This document shows positions 1 through 5,123 of a stretch of 6,934 nucleotides of DNA, piece by piece. Under the pieces are notes generated by a model that searched no databases, was not told where the DNA came from, and saw only the letters and a list, made by a program, of their open reading frames with translations. The DNA is taken from NCBI GenBank assembly GCA_963205465.1, contig CAUJKG010000145.1, positions 1 to 6,934 of the forward strand. The letters are read 5' to 3'. The DNA comes from Pseudomonadota bacterium (lineage in GTDB: Bacteria; Pseudomonadota; Alphaproteobacteria; Rhizobiales; Xanthobacteraceae). The position numbers were made by a program, and so were the translations under genes. The stretch's first letter is position 1. Each line of letters begins with the position of its first letter.

Positions 1-1196
1 TAAGGCGGGCCGAACGGCGACAGACTCCAGTTCACCGAGAGCCATTCGATTGCGTTGTAAACCGGGTTCGGCGTGAAGGTGACGTCCTTCTGGTTGTTCG
101 ATTGCCATCCGGTTTTCACAGGCTCTTCGCAGCCTTTGCAGAGAAACTGGAAGAAGCGGTTCACATGCGCGAGCCGGTGCGTGAGATAAGCGCGTGGCTC
201 TGCGATGATCGCGTCGATCCAGAGCTTCTGCAGTTCCTTGCCGAATTTCGGTTTGAGGTTCTCGTAAACCTCCGGGCAGCCGCCTTTGAGGTCCGGATCC
301 CAGCCATAGGTGTCCCAGTGGCGCGGGGTGTAGCAGCCGCGGCCGCTTTCGGGCCGGTCCTTGAACATCCGGTTCTTCTCGACGAAATCCGGCCCGAAGA
401 AGCCTTTGTATTGATCGCGGCCCGAGAAATAGGTGATGCCGCCGAGGTCGAAGATTTGCAGCGGCGAGATCGGCTTGATGTCCGGCACGCGGAACACATA
501 AGTGTCCGCGAACAGGTGGCCGGGGATGAAGAGCAGCGACAGCAATCCCGCGATGATCGTGCGCTTGATAAAGCCCATCGCGCGCCAGCGCGGACTGACC
601 GACGAGATGGCGAGATCGATCAAGGGCGGCATACCAAAGACGGCATTCGCGCGGAAGAAGCCGCCGAGCAGGATAAAGAGCCACATGAAACATGCGGCTA
701 GACGCGTGCGCGTGAAGTACCCGCGCAGCAGGAGCGTCGCGATGCCGGCTGCGAGCAGCATCGATATCGCCATGGCGATATCCTTGACCAGCTGGCCGTT
801 GTAGTTGATCGCCATCGGAAAGAAGGCGGCGGCGAAAACGAAATAGGGCAGTGTCTCGCTTTCCTCGTCGCGATAAGCCATCGCGATCAGGACGAAGGCG
901 CTCCAGTAGCCCGCGAGGAAAATCGCAAGCATCGGCTGCGGGCCGGACCAGACCCATTGCAGTGGGATCCAGAGGAAAGCGAGCAGCGGCGGCTGCCAGT
1001 TGTTCCATTCGCCGGTGCGGATCATCGCGACATAGGCCCAGGCGTCGTGATGATAGAGTCCCGGATAGAGCGCGTAGAAATTGACCAGCGCCGCGAGCAG
1101 GGCGGCGGCAAACAAACGCCGCTTCATCGGAAGCGGCGGCAGCGCGGTGGGATTCATAGGCGGTCGGCTTCTTGGCGAAGGTGGCGGGTTCGCCAT
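1..1196 (-). CDS. Uncharacterised multi-pass membrane protein, GT-C-like, 3' end outside window
   Basis: I read this frame by hand on the minus strand. It stays open for 398 codons from the ATG at 1196 and leaves the window without a stop. The start (MANPPPS) has AAGGGG nine bases upstream; Met14 and Met24 are alternative starts without a clear ribosome site. After a proline-rich N-terminus, hydrophobic segments lie near residues 28-46, 70-83, 88-107, 117-130, 139-157, 166-181 and 213-230. A soluble, probably periplasmic, region follows from about 231. The first loop has a conserved-looking Asp (YHHDAW, D51) and a WQPPLLAFLW stretch; QLVKD (135-139) and FFRAN (180-184) follow. This resembles GT-C-fold glycosyltransferases and related uncharacterised membrane families, in which an acidic residue in the first external loop is important. 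Four cysteines (288, 307, 353, 356) all lie in the soluble part. Substrate and role are unknown; the GT-C relation is inference from topology. Confidence 0.8.
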   Translation of the reverse strand, partial: MANPPPSPRSRPPMNPTALPPLPMKRRLFAAALLAALVNFYALYPGLYHHDAWAYVAMIRTGEWNNWQPPLLAFLWIPLQWVWSGPQPMLAIFLAGYWSAFVLIAMAYRDEESETLPYFVFAAAFFPMAINYNGQLVKDIAMAISMLLAAGIATLLLRGYFTRTRLAACFMWLFILLGGFFRANAVFGMPPLIDLAISSVSPRWRAMGFIKRTIIAGLLSLLFIPGHLFADTYVFRVPDIKPISPLQIFDLGGITYFSGRDQYKGFFGPDFVEKNRMFKDRPESGRGCYTPRHWDTYGWDPDLKGGCPEVYENLKPKFGKELQKLWIDAIIAEPRAYLTHRLAHVNRFFQFLCKGCEEPVKTGWQSNNQKDVTFTPNPVYNAIEWLSVNWSLSPFGPP

Positions 1197-1198
1197 GC

Positions 1199-1218
1199 TT
1201 GCCAGCCCCTTGTGGCAA
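1199..1218 (-). promoter_or_regulatory. Leader hairpin presenting the ribosome site of the membrane-protein gene
   Basis: On the minus strand TTGCCA and TGGCAA form a 6-bp stem, and the 8-base loop contains the AAGGGG Shine-Dalgarno of the gene starting at 1196. The hairpin ends two bases before the ATG. It could expose or regulate the ribosome site. The pairing is seen directly; any function is inferred. Confidence 0.35.
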
Positions 1219-1241
1219 AGAAAAGCCCGCCTTGAAGGCGG
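1218..1241 (-). terminator. Terminator-like hairpin on the minus strand, upstream of the membrane-protein gene
   Basis: The perfect palindrome CCGCCTTGAAGGCGG (1227-1241, one central base) can fold as a 5- to 6-bp stem. On the minus strand it is followed by GC and then TTTTCTTT, the form of a weak intrinsic terminator. It sits ahead of a minus-strand gene, with no minus-strand gene upstream of it that would need terminating. It may instead stop antisense transcription, act as an attenuator, or be a DNA operator, since it overlaps the -35 of ndk. On the plus strand no T-run follows. Confidence 0.35.
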
Positions 1242-1260
1242 CCCGCCACACCGCTATAGA
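1232..1260 (+). promoter_or_regulatory. Predicted sigma-70-type promoter of ndk
   Basis: TTGAAG (1232-1237) and TATAGA (1255-1260) are separated by exactly 17 bases, each matching 4 of 6 bases of TTGACA/TATAAT. Initiation would fall near 1267 and give an ndk leader of about 40 bases. The -35 lies in the centre of the 15-base palindrome at 1227-1241, so a DNA-binding protein there would block it. This is a consensus match only, without experimental support. Confidence 0.5.
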
Positions 1261-1305
1261 CCCGGCCGAATTTTAAAAATCCCCCGAACAAGCAGGAAGA
1301 GAACC

Positions 1306-1728
1306 ATGGCGGTCGAACGCACATTTTCGATCATCAAACCCGACGCGACCAAGCGTAACCTCACGGGCGCGGTCAACCAGAAGATTGAGGCCGCCGGCCT
1401 TCGCATCATCGGCCAGAAGCGCATCAAGATGAGCAAGGCTCAGGCCGAAGGCTTTTACGGCGTGCACAAGGAGCGCCCGTTCTTCGGCAGCCTGGTTTCC
1501 TTCATGACCTCCGGTCCGGTGGTCGTGCAGGTGCTCCAGGGCGAAAACGCCGTCGCGAAGTATCGCGAGGTGATGGGTGCGACCGACCCCGCCAAGGCCG
1601 ATGCCGGCACCATCCGCAAGGAATTCGCGGAATCGATCGAGGCAAACTCGGTGCACGGTTCCGACAGCGCGGAAAATGCGAAGATCGAGATCGAATTCTT
1701 CTTTAAGCCGGAAGAAATCGTCGATTAA
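1306..1728 (+). CDS. ndk: Nucleoside diphosphate kinase
   Basis: Transfers the gamma-phosphate from ATP to other (d)NDPs through a phosphohistidine, balancing cytoplasmic NTP and dNTP pools. The protein has 140 residues, the usual bacterial length. The family's active-site residues are all present at the standard positions: Lys11 (IIKPDAT), Tyr51, Arg87, Thr93, Arg104, Asn114 and the catalytic His117 in NSVHGSD. The ATG at 1306 follows an AGGAAGAG ribosome site by five bases, and the protein starts MAVERTFSIIKP as in relatives. The frame stays open upstream to 1081, but that stretch crosses the promoter and has no family match, so it is not coding. It is a single-gene unit: a promoter sits about 45 bp upstream and an intrinsic terminator 12 bp after the stop. 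Certain assignment. Confidence 0.98.
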   Translation: MAVERTFSIIKPDATKRNLTGAVNQKIEAAGLRIIGQKRIKMSKAQAEGFYGVHKERPFFGSLVSFMTSGPVVVQVLQGENAVAKYREVMGATDPAKADAGTIRKEFAESIEANSVHGSDSAENAKIEIEFFFKPEEIVD

Positions 1729-1739
1729 ACTTTGCCGAT

Positions 1740-1763
1740 CCCGAGGTTTCTTGGGCCTTTTTT
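1740..1763 (+). terminator. Intrinsic terminator of ndk
   Basis: CCCGAG and CTTGGG form a 6-bp stem (one G-U pair) around a GTTT loop, followed by CC and six T residues (1758-1763). It begins 11 bases after the ndk stop, the expected place for a Rho-independent terminator. Confidence 0.75.
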
Positions 1764-1780
1764 GCTGATTGTTGCGCTGC

Positions 1781-1815
1781 AATCGTCCGGTTTTGCTTGG
1801 CAGAGCCGGACGATT
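1781..1815. repeat. Long intergenic inverted repeat, 16-bp hairpin
   Basis: The arms 1781-1796 and 1800-1815 pair over 16 bp with a three-base loop (TTG). The outer ten pairs (AATCGTCCGG with CCGGACGATT) are perfect; two inner pairs are G-U as RNA of the plus strand. No good T-run follows on either strand, and a proper terminator already stands 18 bases upstream. It may be a back-up terminator or 3'-end stabiliser for ndk, or one copy of a dispersed palindromic element. Only one copy is present in this window, so it cannot be assigned to a repeat family here. Confidence 0.55.
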
Positions 1816-1820
1816 TGATT

Positions 1821-1901
1821 ATGCCCGTTACAGAAATAATACGCCCGTATCATTACGGGTAGCGGTAAGGCATGGTTGCCGCCGGGAACGGGAGCAGGCG
1901 C
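1821..1901 (+). promoter_or_regulatory. Structured leader RNA of the TerC-family gene, candidate riboswitch
   Basis: A perfect hairpin CCCGTA-TCAT-TACGGG (1844-1859) is enclosed by ATGCC (1821-1825) pairing with GGCAT (1869-1873). Inside that, either TTAC (1828-1831) pairs with GTAA (1865-1868) or CGTTAC (1826-1831) pairs with GTAGCG (1859-1864). A competing fold pairs GGCA (1869-1872) with TGCC (1877-1880). CCCGT occurs twice (1824, 1844) and ACGGG twice (1855, 1888); the second ACGGG is part of the ribosome site ACGGGAG (1888-1894), seven bases before the GTG start. Genes of the YjbE/Alx-type TerC families are classically under manganese yybP-ykoY riboswitches, and a separate terC RNA motif has been described upstream of terC genes in alphaproteobacteria. 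I see no yybP-ykoY core (GGGGAGUAGC-type). Membership in the terC motif is inference; I cannot recall its consensus well enough to align it. Confidence 0.5.
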
Positions 1902-2696
1902 GTGGATTTTTTATGGAATGACATGACTCAGACGGCGTTCTGGATCGCCGCACTGAAAATCATCGGCATCAACATCATTCTTTCCGGCGACAACGCGGTG
2001 GTCATCGCGATGGCCTGCCGGATGCTTCCGCCGAAGGAGCGTTTCTGGGGCATGGTGCTCGGCGCCGGCGTTGCCGTGGCGTTGCGCATCATCTTCACGC
2101 TCGTGGTCGCCGAAGCGATGGGCTACCAGTTCCTGAAGCTGATCGGCGGTGTGCTGCTCCTGTGGGTGGCGATCAAGCTGCTCGTCCCCGAAGACGAAGG
2201 CGACGAAAAGATCGAAGCCGCGAGCAATCTCTGGAAGGCGGTTCGCATTGTTGCGGTCGCCGATATCGTGATGAGCCTCGACAACGTGATCGCGATTGCT
2301 GCTGCCGCGGAAACCGCGGCCATGGCGCTCGATCCGGCGCATACCCAGACGATCAAGGCGGTGCTGATCGGTTTCGGTCTCCTGACCTCGGTGCCGATGA
2401 TCATCGCGGGCAGCGCGTTGCTGATGGCGCTGCTCGACCGCTTTCCGATTCTGGTCTGGGCGGGTGCTGCGCTGCTCGGCTGGGTCGCAGGCGATATCAT
2501 GATCAAGGACGGTGCGCTCGGGCGCTTCTTCAACCCGGCGACGCTCGACCAGTTGCATGTCCCGGCTGCCGCCGCGGGCGCGATCTTCGTGATCCTGATC
2601 GGCTCGCTCATCCGCCGCTCGCGCAACATTGCGGCGATGGAAGAGCCCTTCATCACGCGAAGCGGCCATATCGGCGAACCGCCGCACAAGAAGTAG
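1902..2696 (+). CDS. TerC-family integral membrane protein, YjbE type (putative metal ion transporter)
   Basis: An inner-membrane protein of 264 residues in the TerC/YjbE family, whose members are linked to manganese export or metal loading of exported proteins, and to tellurite resistance in the founding case. Two repeat halves each carry the family's acidic signature in a membrane helix: LSGDNAVVIA (27-36, Asp30/Asn31) and MSLDNVI (124-130, Asp127/Asn128), with another Asp at 121. Hydrophobic segments lie near 11-37, 48-70, 77-95, 114-139, 152-177, 180-198 and 221-237. A charged loop (PEDEGDEKIE, 96-105) lies between the halves. I chose GTG 1902 because ACGGGAG lies seven bases upstream and the resulting MDFLWND N-terminus suits the family. 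ATG 1872 would consume the leader structure, and ATG 1923 lacks a ribosome site. The leader suggests RNA-level control, possibly by a metal. Family is sure; substrate is not. Confidence 0.9.
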   Translation: MDFLWNDMTQTAFWIAALKIIGINIILSGDNAVVIAMACRMLPPKERFWGMVLGAGVAVALRIIFTLVVAEAMGYQFLKLIGGVLLLWVAIKLLVPEDEGDEKIEAASNLWKAVRIVAVADIVMSLDNVIAIAAAAETAAMALDPAHTQTIKAVLIGFGLLTSVPMIIAGSALLMALLDRFPILVWAGAALLGWVAGDIMIKDGALGRFFNPATLDQLHVPAAAAGAIFVILIGSLIRRSRNIAAMEEPFITRSGHIGEPPHKK

Positions 2697-2725
2697 TGCG
2701 CGCTTCTCCTGATTGTAGAAATAAG

Positions 2726-2754
2726 AAGGCCGGGCATCTGCCCGGCCTTTTTTT
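2726..2754. terminator. Shared bidirectional terminator between the TerC gene and purN
   Basis: GGCCGGGC (2728-2735) and GCCCGGCC (2740-2747) form a perfect 8-bp stem with an ATCT loop. Seven T residues follow on the plus strand (2748-2754). On the minus strand TTCTTATTT follows the stem. It lies 29 bases after the TerC gene and only a few bases beyond the purN stop (2758-2760), so it should end both converging transcripts. Confidence 0.88.
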
Positions 2755-2757
2755 GAA

Positions 2758-3342
2758 TTAGAGGGTCGCCTTACCCTCTGCCACGAGCCGCAGCGCTTCC
2801 GGATAAATCCTGTGCTCTTCGGCAAGCACCCGCGCGGCGAGCGTTTCTTCGGTGTCGCCGGGCAGCACCGGCACTTTCGCCTGCAGGATCGCCGGACCGT
2901 CGTCGAGTTCTGGCGTCACGAAATGCACCGTGCAACCGGCGAAGGCTTCGCCCGCCTCGATCGCGCGCCGATGCGTATGCAGGCCCTTGTAAGCGGGCAG
3001 GAGCGAGGGATGGATATTGATCATCCGCCCGCGCCATTGCTCGACGAAATCCGTTGACAAGAGCCGCATGAAACCGGCGAGCGCCACGAGTTCTGCTTTC
3101 GCTGCGGCAAGTTTTTCGTCCATCGCCCGGTCGAACGCTTCGCGCGACGCATAGTTCTTGTGTTCCGCCACTTCGGTGGCAATGCCGCGTTCTTTGGCGA
3201 AGGCGAGCCCGCCCGCATCCGCGACGTTGGAAAGCACGAGCACGATCTGCGCGGGATAGTCCGGCGCGCTCGCCGCTTCGATCAGCGCGCGCATGTTGGA
3301 GCCGCGTCCGGAAATCAGGATCGCGACGCGCTTCTTCATCAT
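2758..3342 (-). CDS. purN: Phosphoribosylglycinamide formyltransferase (GAR transformylase)
   Basis: Cytoplasmic enzyme for step three of de novo purine synthesis: it transfers the formyl group of 10-formyl-tetrahydrofolate to GAR. The protein has 194 residues. It shows the N-terminal phosphate-binding GRGSNM (12-17), LAGFMRLL (88-95), the NIHPSLLPAYKG signature with catalytic Asn109 and His111, and Asp147 in ELDDGP, equivalent to the E. coli Asn106/His108/Asp144 triad. It begins at an ATGATGA junction: the first ATG (3342) overlaps the purM stop by four bases, and the second (3339) is an equal alternative one codon later. There is no separate Shine-Dalgarno, so translation is probably coupled to purM. 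The frame continues upstream to 3552 inside purM, but that part is a shadow. Confidence 0.96.
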   Translation of the reverse strand: MMKKRVAILISGRGSNMRALIEAASAPDYPAQIVLVLSNVADAGGLAFAKERGIATEVAEHKNYASREAFDRAMDEKLAAAKAELVALAGFMRLLSTDFVEQWRGRMINIHPSLLPAYKGLHTHRRAIEAGEAFAGCTVHFVTPELDDGPAILQAKVPVLPGDTEETLAARVLAEEHRIYPEALRLVAEGKATL

Positions 3343-4409
3343 GCGAGCGCGAGCTTGTTGTCGAAGCGCGTCACCGGTTCGCCCTGATGCGTGACGACCT
3401 CGCCGATGCGGATCGGCTGTTCGCCGGCATTGCGCAAGGCGGCCTCGACATCGCTCGCTTTGGCCGGATCGACGGCGAGGATCAGGCCGATGCCGCAATT
3501 GAAGGTCCGCAGCATTTCGAGTTCGGCTATGCCGCCTTCCTTGGCCAGCCACTTGAAAACCGGCAGCACCGGGATCTTAGAGAGATCGACTTTCGCTGCG
3601 GTGTGCTCCGGCAATACGCGCGGAATGTTGTCGACGAAGCCGCCGCCTGTGATGTGCGCGAGCGCCTTGATGCCGGGCGTCGCCTTCATCGCGGCCAGCA
3701 CCGGCTTCACGTAAATCCGCGTGGGCATCAGCAGCGCCTCGCCGAGCGTGCGCGACGCATCGAACGGCGCTTTTGCGTCGAGCTTTACACCGCTCTTTTC
3801 GACGATGCGGCGCACCAGCGAGTAGCCGTTCGAATGCACGCCGGAGGAGGGCAGGCCGAGCAGAATGTCTCCGGCCTTCACATCGGGCCGCGGCAAGAGA
3901 TCTTCGCGCTCGACCGCGCCGACCGAGAATCCGGCAAGGTCGTAATCGTCGCCGGCATAGAGCCCCGGCATCTCTGCGGTCTCGCCGCCGATCAGCGCGC
4001 AGCCGGCTTCCTTGCAACCCTTGGCAATTCCCTCGACCACCTTGGCCGCGTGTTCCGGAACCAGTTTCCCGGTCGCGAAATAGTCGAGGAAGAACAGCGG
4101 TTCCGCGCCCTGCACGACGAGGTCGTTCACGCACATAGCGACCAGATCGATGCCGATATTCTCGTGGCGGTTGGCGTCGATCGCGAGTTTGACCTTGGTG
4201 CCGACGCCGTCGTTGCTCGCGACCAGGAGCGGATCGCGCATGCCCAGCGCTTTCAGGTCGAACACGCCGCCGAAGCCGCCGATTTCCGCGTCCGCGCCTT
4301 TCCGGCGCGTGGCCCGCACGAAGGGCTTGATCAGGTCGACCAGCCGGTTGCCCGCGTCGATGTCGACGCCCGCCTGCCGATAGCTCAAGCCGCCTTCTTT
4401 GCCAGTCAT
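3339..4409 (-). CDS. purM: Phosphoribosylformylglycinamidine cyclo-ligase (AIR synthetase)
   Basis: ATP-dependent closure of the imidazole ring, FGAM to AIR, step five of purine synthesis. The 356-residue protein has the expected family length and conserved blocks in order: AEIGGFGGVFDL (41-52), the DGVGTKVKLA ATP/substrate motif (67-76), ALIGGETAEMPG (138-149), GLPSSGVHSNGYSLVR (185-200), HITGGGFVDNIPRVLP (252-267) and FNCGIGL (303-309). The ATG at 4409 (MTGKEGGLSY) follows GGAG at ten bases. The frame is open upstream to 4916, but that stretch runs antisense to the phosphatidyltransferase gene and has no family character. It is first gene of the purM-purN operon and is transcribed away from the phosphatidyltransferase operon across a 156-bp spacer. 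No purine riboswitch is seen in that spacer. Confidence 0.97.
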   Translation of the reverse strand: MTGKEGGLSYRQAGVDIDAGNRLVDLIKPFVRATRRKGADAEIGGFGGVFDLKALGMRDPLLVASNDGVGTKVKLAIDANRHENIGIDLVAMCVNDLVVQGAEPLFFLDYFATGKLVPEHAAKVVEGIAKGCKEAGCALIGGETAEMPGLYAGDDYDLAGFSVGAVEREDLLPRPDVKAGDILLGLPSSGVHSNGYSLVRRIVEKSGVKLDAKAPFDASRTLGEALLMPTRIYVKPVLAAMKATPGIKALAHITGGGFVDNIPRVLPEHTAAKVDLSKIPVLPVFKWLAKEGGIAELEMLRTFNCGIGLILAVDPAKASDVEAALRNAGEQPIRIGEVVTHQGEPVTRFDNKLALA

Positions 4410-4565
4410 CGTGGTTTCGCTCCGGAATTCTGGCGGTGTGAATAGCGCGCGGAACGCCCTTTTTCCTAGCCGAATTGTCGCGCAGCACCCCGAAATTTGC
4501 GGGGTCCAGTTGGCGTCCGGCGGATTTGACGGTAGCGATGGCCTCTGGATGGGTGGAGTGACGGC
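4410..4565. other. Divergent spacer between purM and the phosphatidyltransferase operon
   Basis: This 156-bp region must hold promoters for both directions, but I cannot place either with confidence. A TTGACG at 4526-4531 on the plus strand is a good -35 match but has no acceptable -10 at normal spacing. An inverted repeat ACCCCG (4487-4492) / CGGGGT (4500-4505) with a 7-base AT-rich loop lies near the centre and could be an operator or a short leader hairpin. No open frame with coding character is present. Confidence 0.4.
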
Positions 4566-5123
4566 GTGCTGCAATCTTTGCCGAATTTGATCACGGTTGG
4601 CCGCATTATTCTGGTGCCGGTGGTGATCTGGGCGATTACCTCCGGGAACATGCTGCTCGCGTTCTGGCTGTTCGTCGCCGCCGGGATTTCCGACGCCATC
4701 GACGGCTTTCTGGCCAAGCGCCTGAACGCGCAGAGCGAATTCGGCGCCTATCTCGATCCGCTCGCGGACAAGGCGCTCCTGATGTCGATCTACGTGACGC
4801 TCTCCATTGAGGGGCTCCTGCCGCGCTGGATCGTGATCGCCGTGGTTTCTCGCGACATCATGATCATGGGCGCGGTGGTGCTGTCCTGGATCATGAACAA
4901 GCCGGTCAAAATCCAACCGCTGATCGTCTCGAAGCTAAACACGACCGCGCAGATCGGCCTTGCCGCCCTGATGCTCGGCTCGACCGGCTTCCGGTTCGAT
5001 CCGGGGCTGGTCAAGGATCTCGCGCTGATTCTGGCCGGCGGCCTTACCGTCGTTTCCGCGGCGGCCTATCTTGTCGAGTGGATGCGTCATATGACGTCCG
5101 ACCTTCCGGAGACGAGCCGATGA
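4566..5123 (+). CDS. CDP-alcohol phosphatidyltransferase family protein (PgsA-like)
   Basis: An integral membrane enzyme of 185 residues that would transfer a phosphatidyl group from CDP-diacylglycerol to an alcohol acceptor. The signature D-x2-D-G-x2-A-x9-G-x3-D-x3-D is intact (Asp43, Asp46, Gly47, Ala50, Gly60, Asp64, Asp68), except that the usual Arg after Ala is Lys51 (followed by Arg52). The N-terminus NLITVGRIILVPV (7-19) and SKLNTTAQ (122-129) look like phosphatidylglycerophosphate synthases. Hydrophobic segments lie near 14-26, 29-42, 70-81, 88-108, 128-140 and 151-170. The acceptor (glycerol-3-phosphate, phosphatidylglycerol or another alcohol) cannot be read from sequence. The start is GTG 4566: GGAG lies seven bases upstream, and an in-frame stop at 4533 leaves no ATG. 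Its stop overlaps the next gene by four bases (ATGA), making it first gene of a three-gene operon. Confidence 0.9.
   Translation: MLQSLPNLITVGRIILVPVVIWAITSGNMLLAFWLFVAAGISDAIDGFLAKRLNAQSEFGAYLDPLADKALLMSIYVTLSIEGLLPRWIVIAVVSRDIMIMGAVVLSWIMNKPVKIQPLIVSKLNTTAQIGLAALMLGSTGFRFDPGLVKDLALILAGGLTVVSAAAYLVEWMRHMTSDLPETSR

Noticed and set aside
102..701. 199-codon plus-strand open frame
   Set aside because: It lies antisense to the membrane-protein gene, whose minus-strand frame gives coherent transmembrane helices. The plus frame yields an Arg/Glu/Ala-rich product typical of high-GC shadow frames.
1081..1305. 75-residue N-terminal extension of ndk
   Set aside because: Ndk starts at MAVERTFSIIKPD with a good ribosome site. 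The extension spans the predicted promoter and palindrome.
1816..1901. yybP-ykoY manganese riboswitch
   Set aside because: The characteristic GGGGAGUAGC-type core and its conserved loop were not found, so I describe only a structured leader and a possible terC RNA.
1911..2825. 304-codon minus-strand frame across the TerC-family gene
   Set aside because: Its product is rich in Arg, His and Asp without motifs, while the opposite strand encodes an intact TerC protein with both DN motifs. It also crosses the shared terminator.
3387..4445. 352-codon plus-strand frame opposite purM
   Set aside because: Complete PurM motifs are encoded on the minus strand. The plus frame is a composition effect of GC-rich third codon positions.
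4410..4916. N-terminal extension of purM of about 170 residues
   Set aside because: PurM from 4409 already has full family length and a ribosome site. The extension runs antisense through the phosphatidyltransferase gene and is His/Arg/Asp-rich without family similarity.
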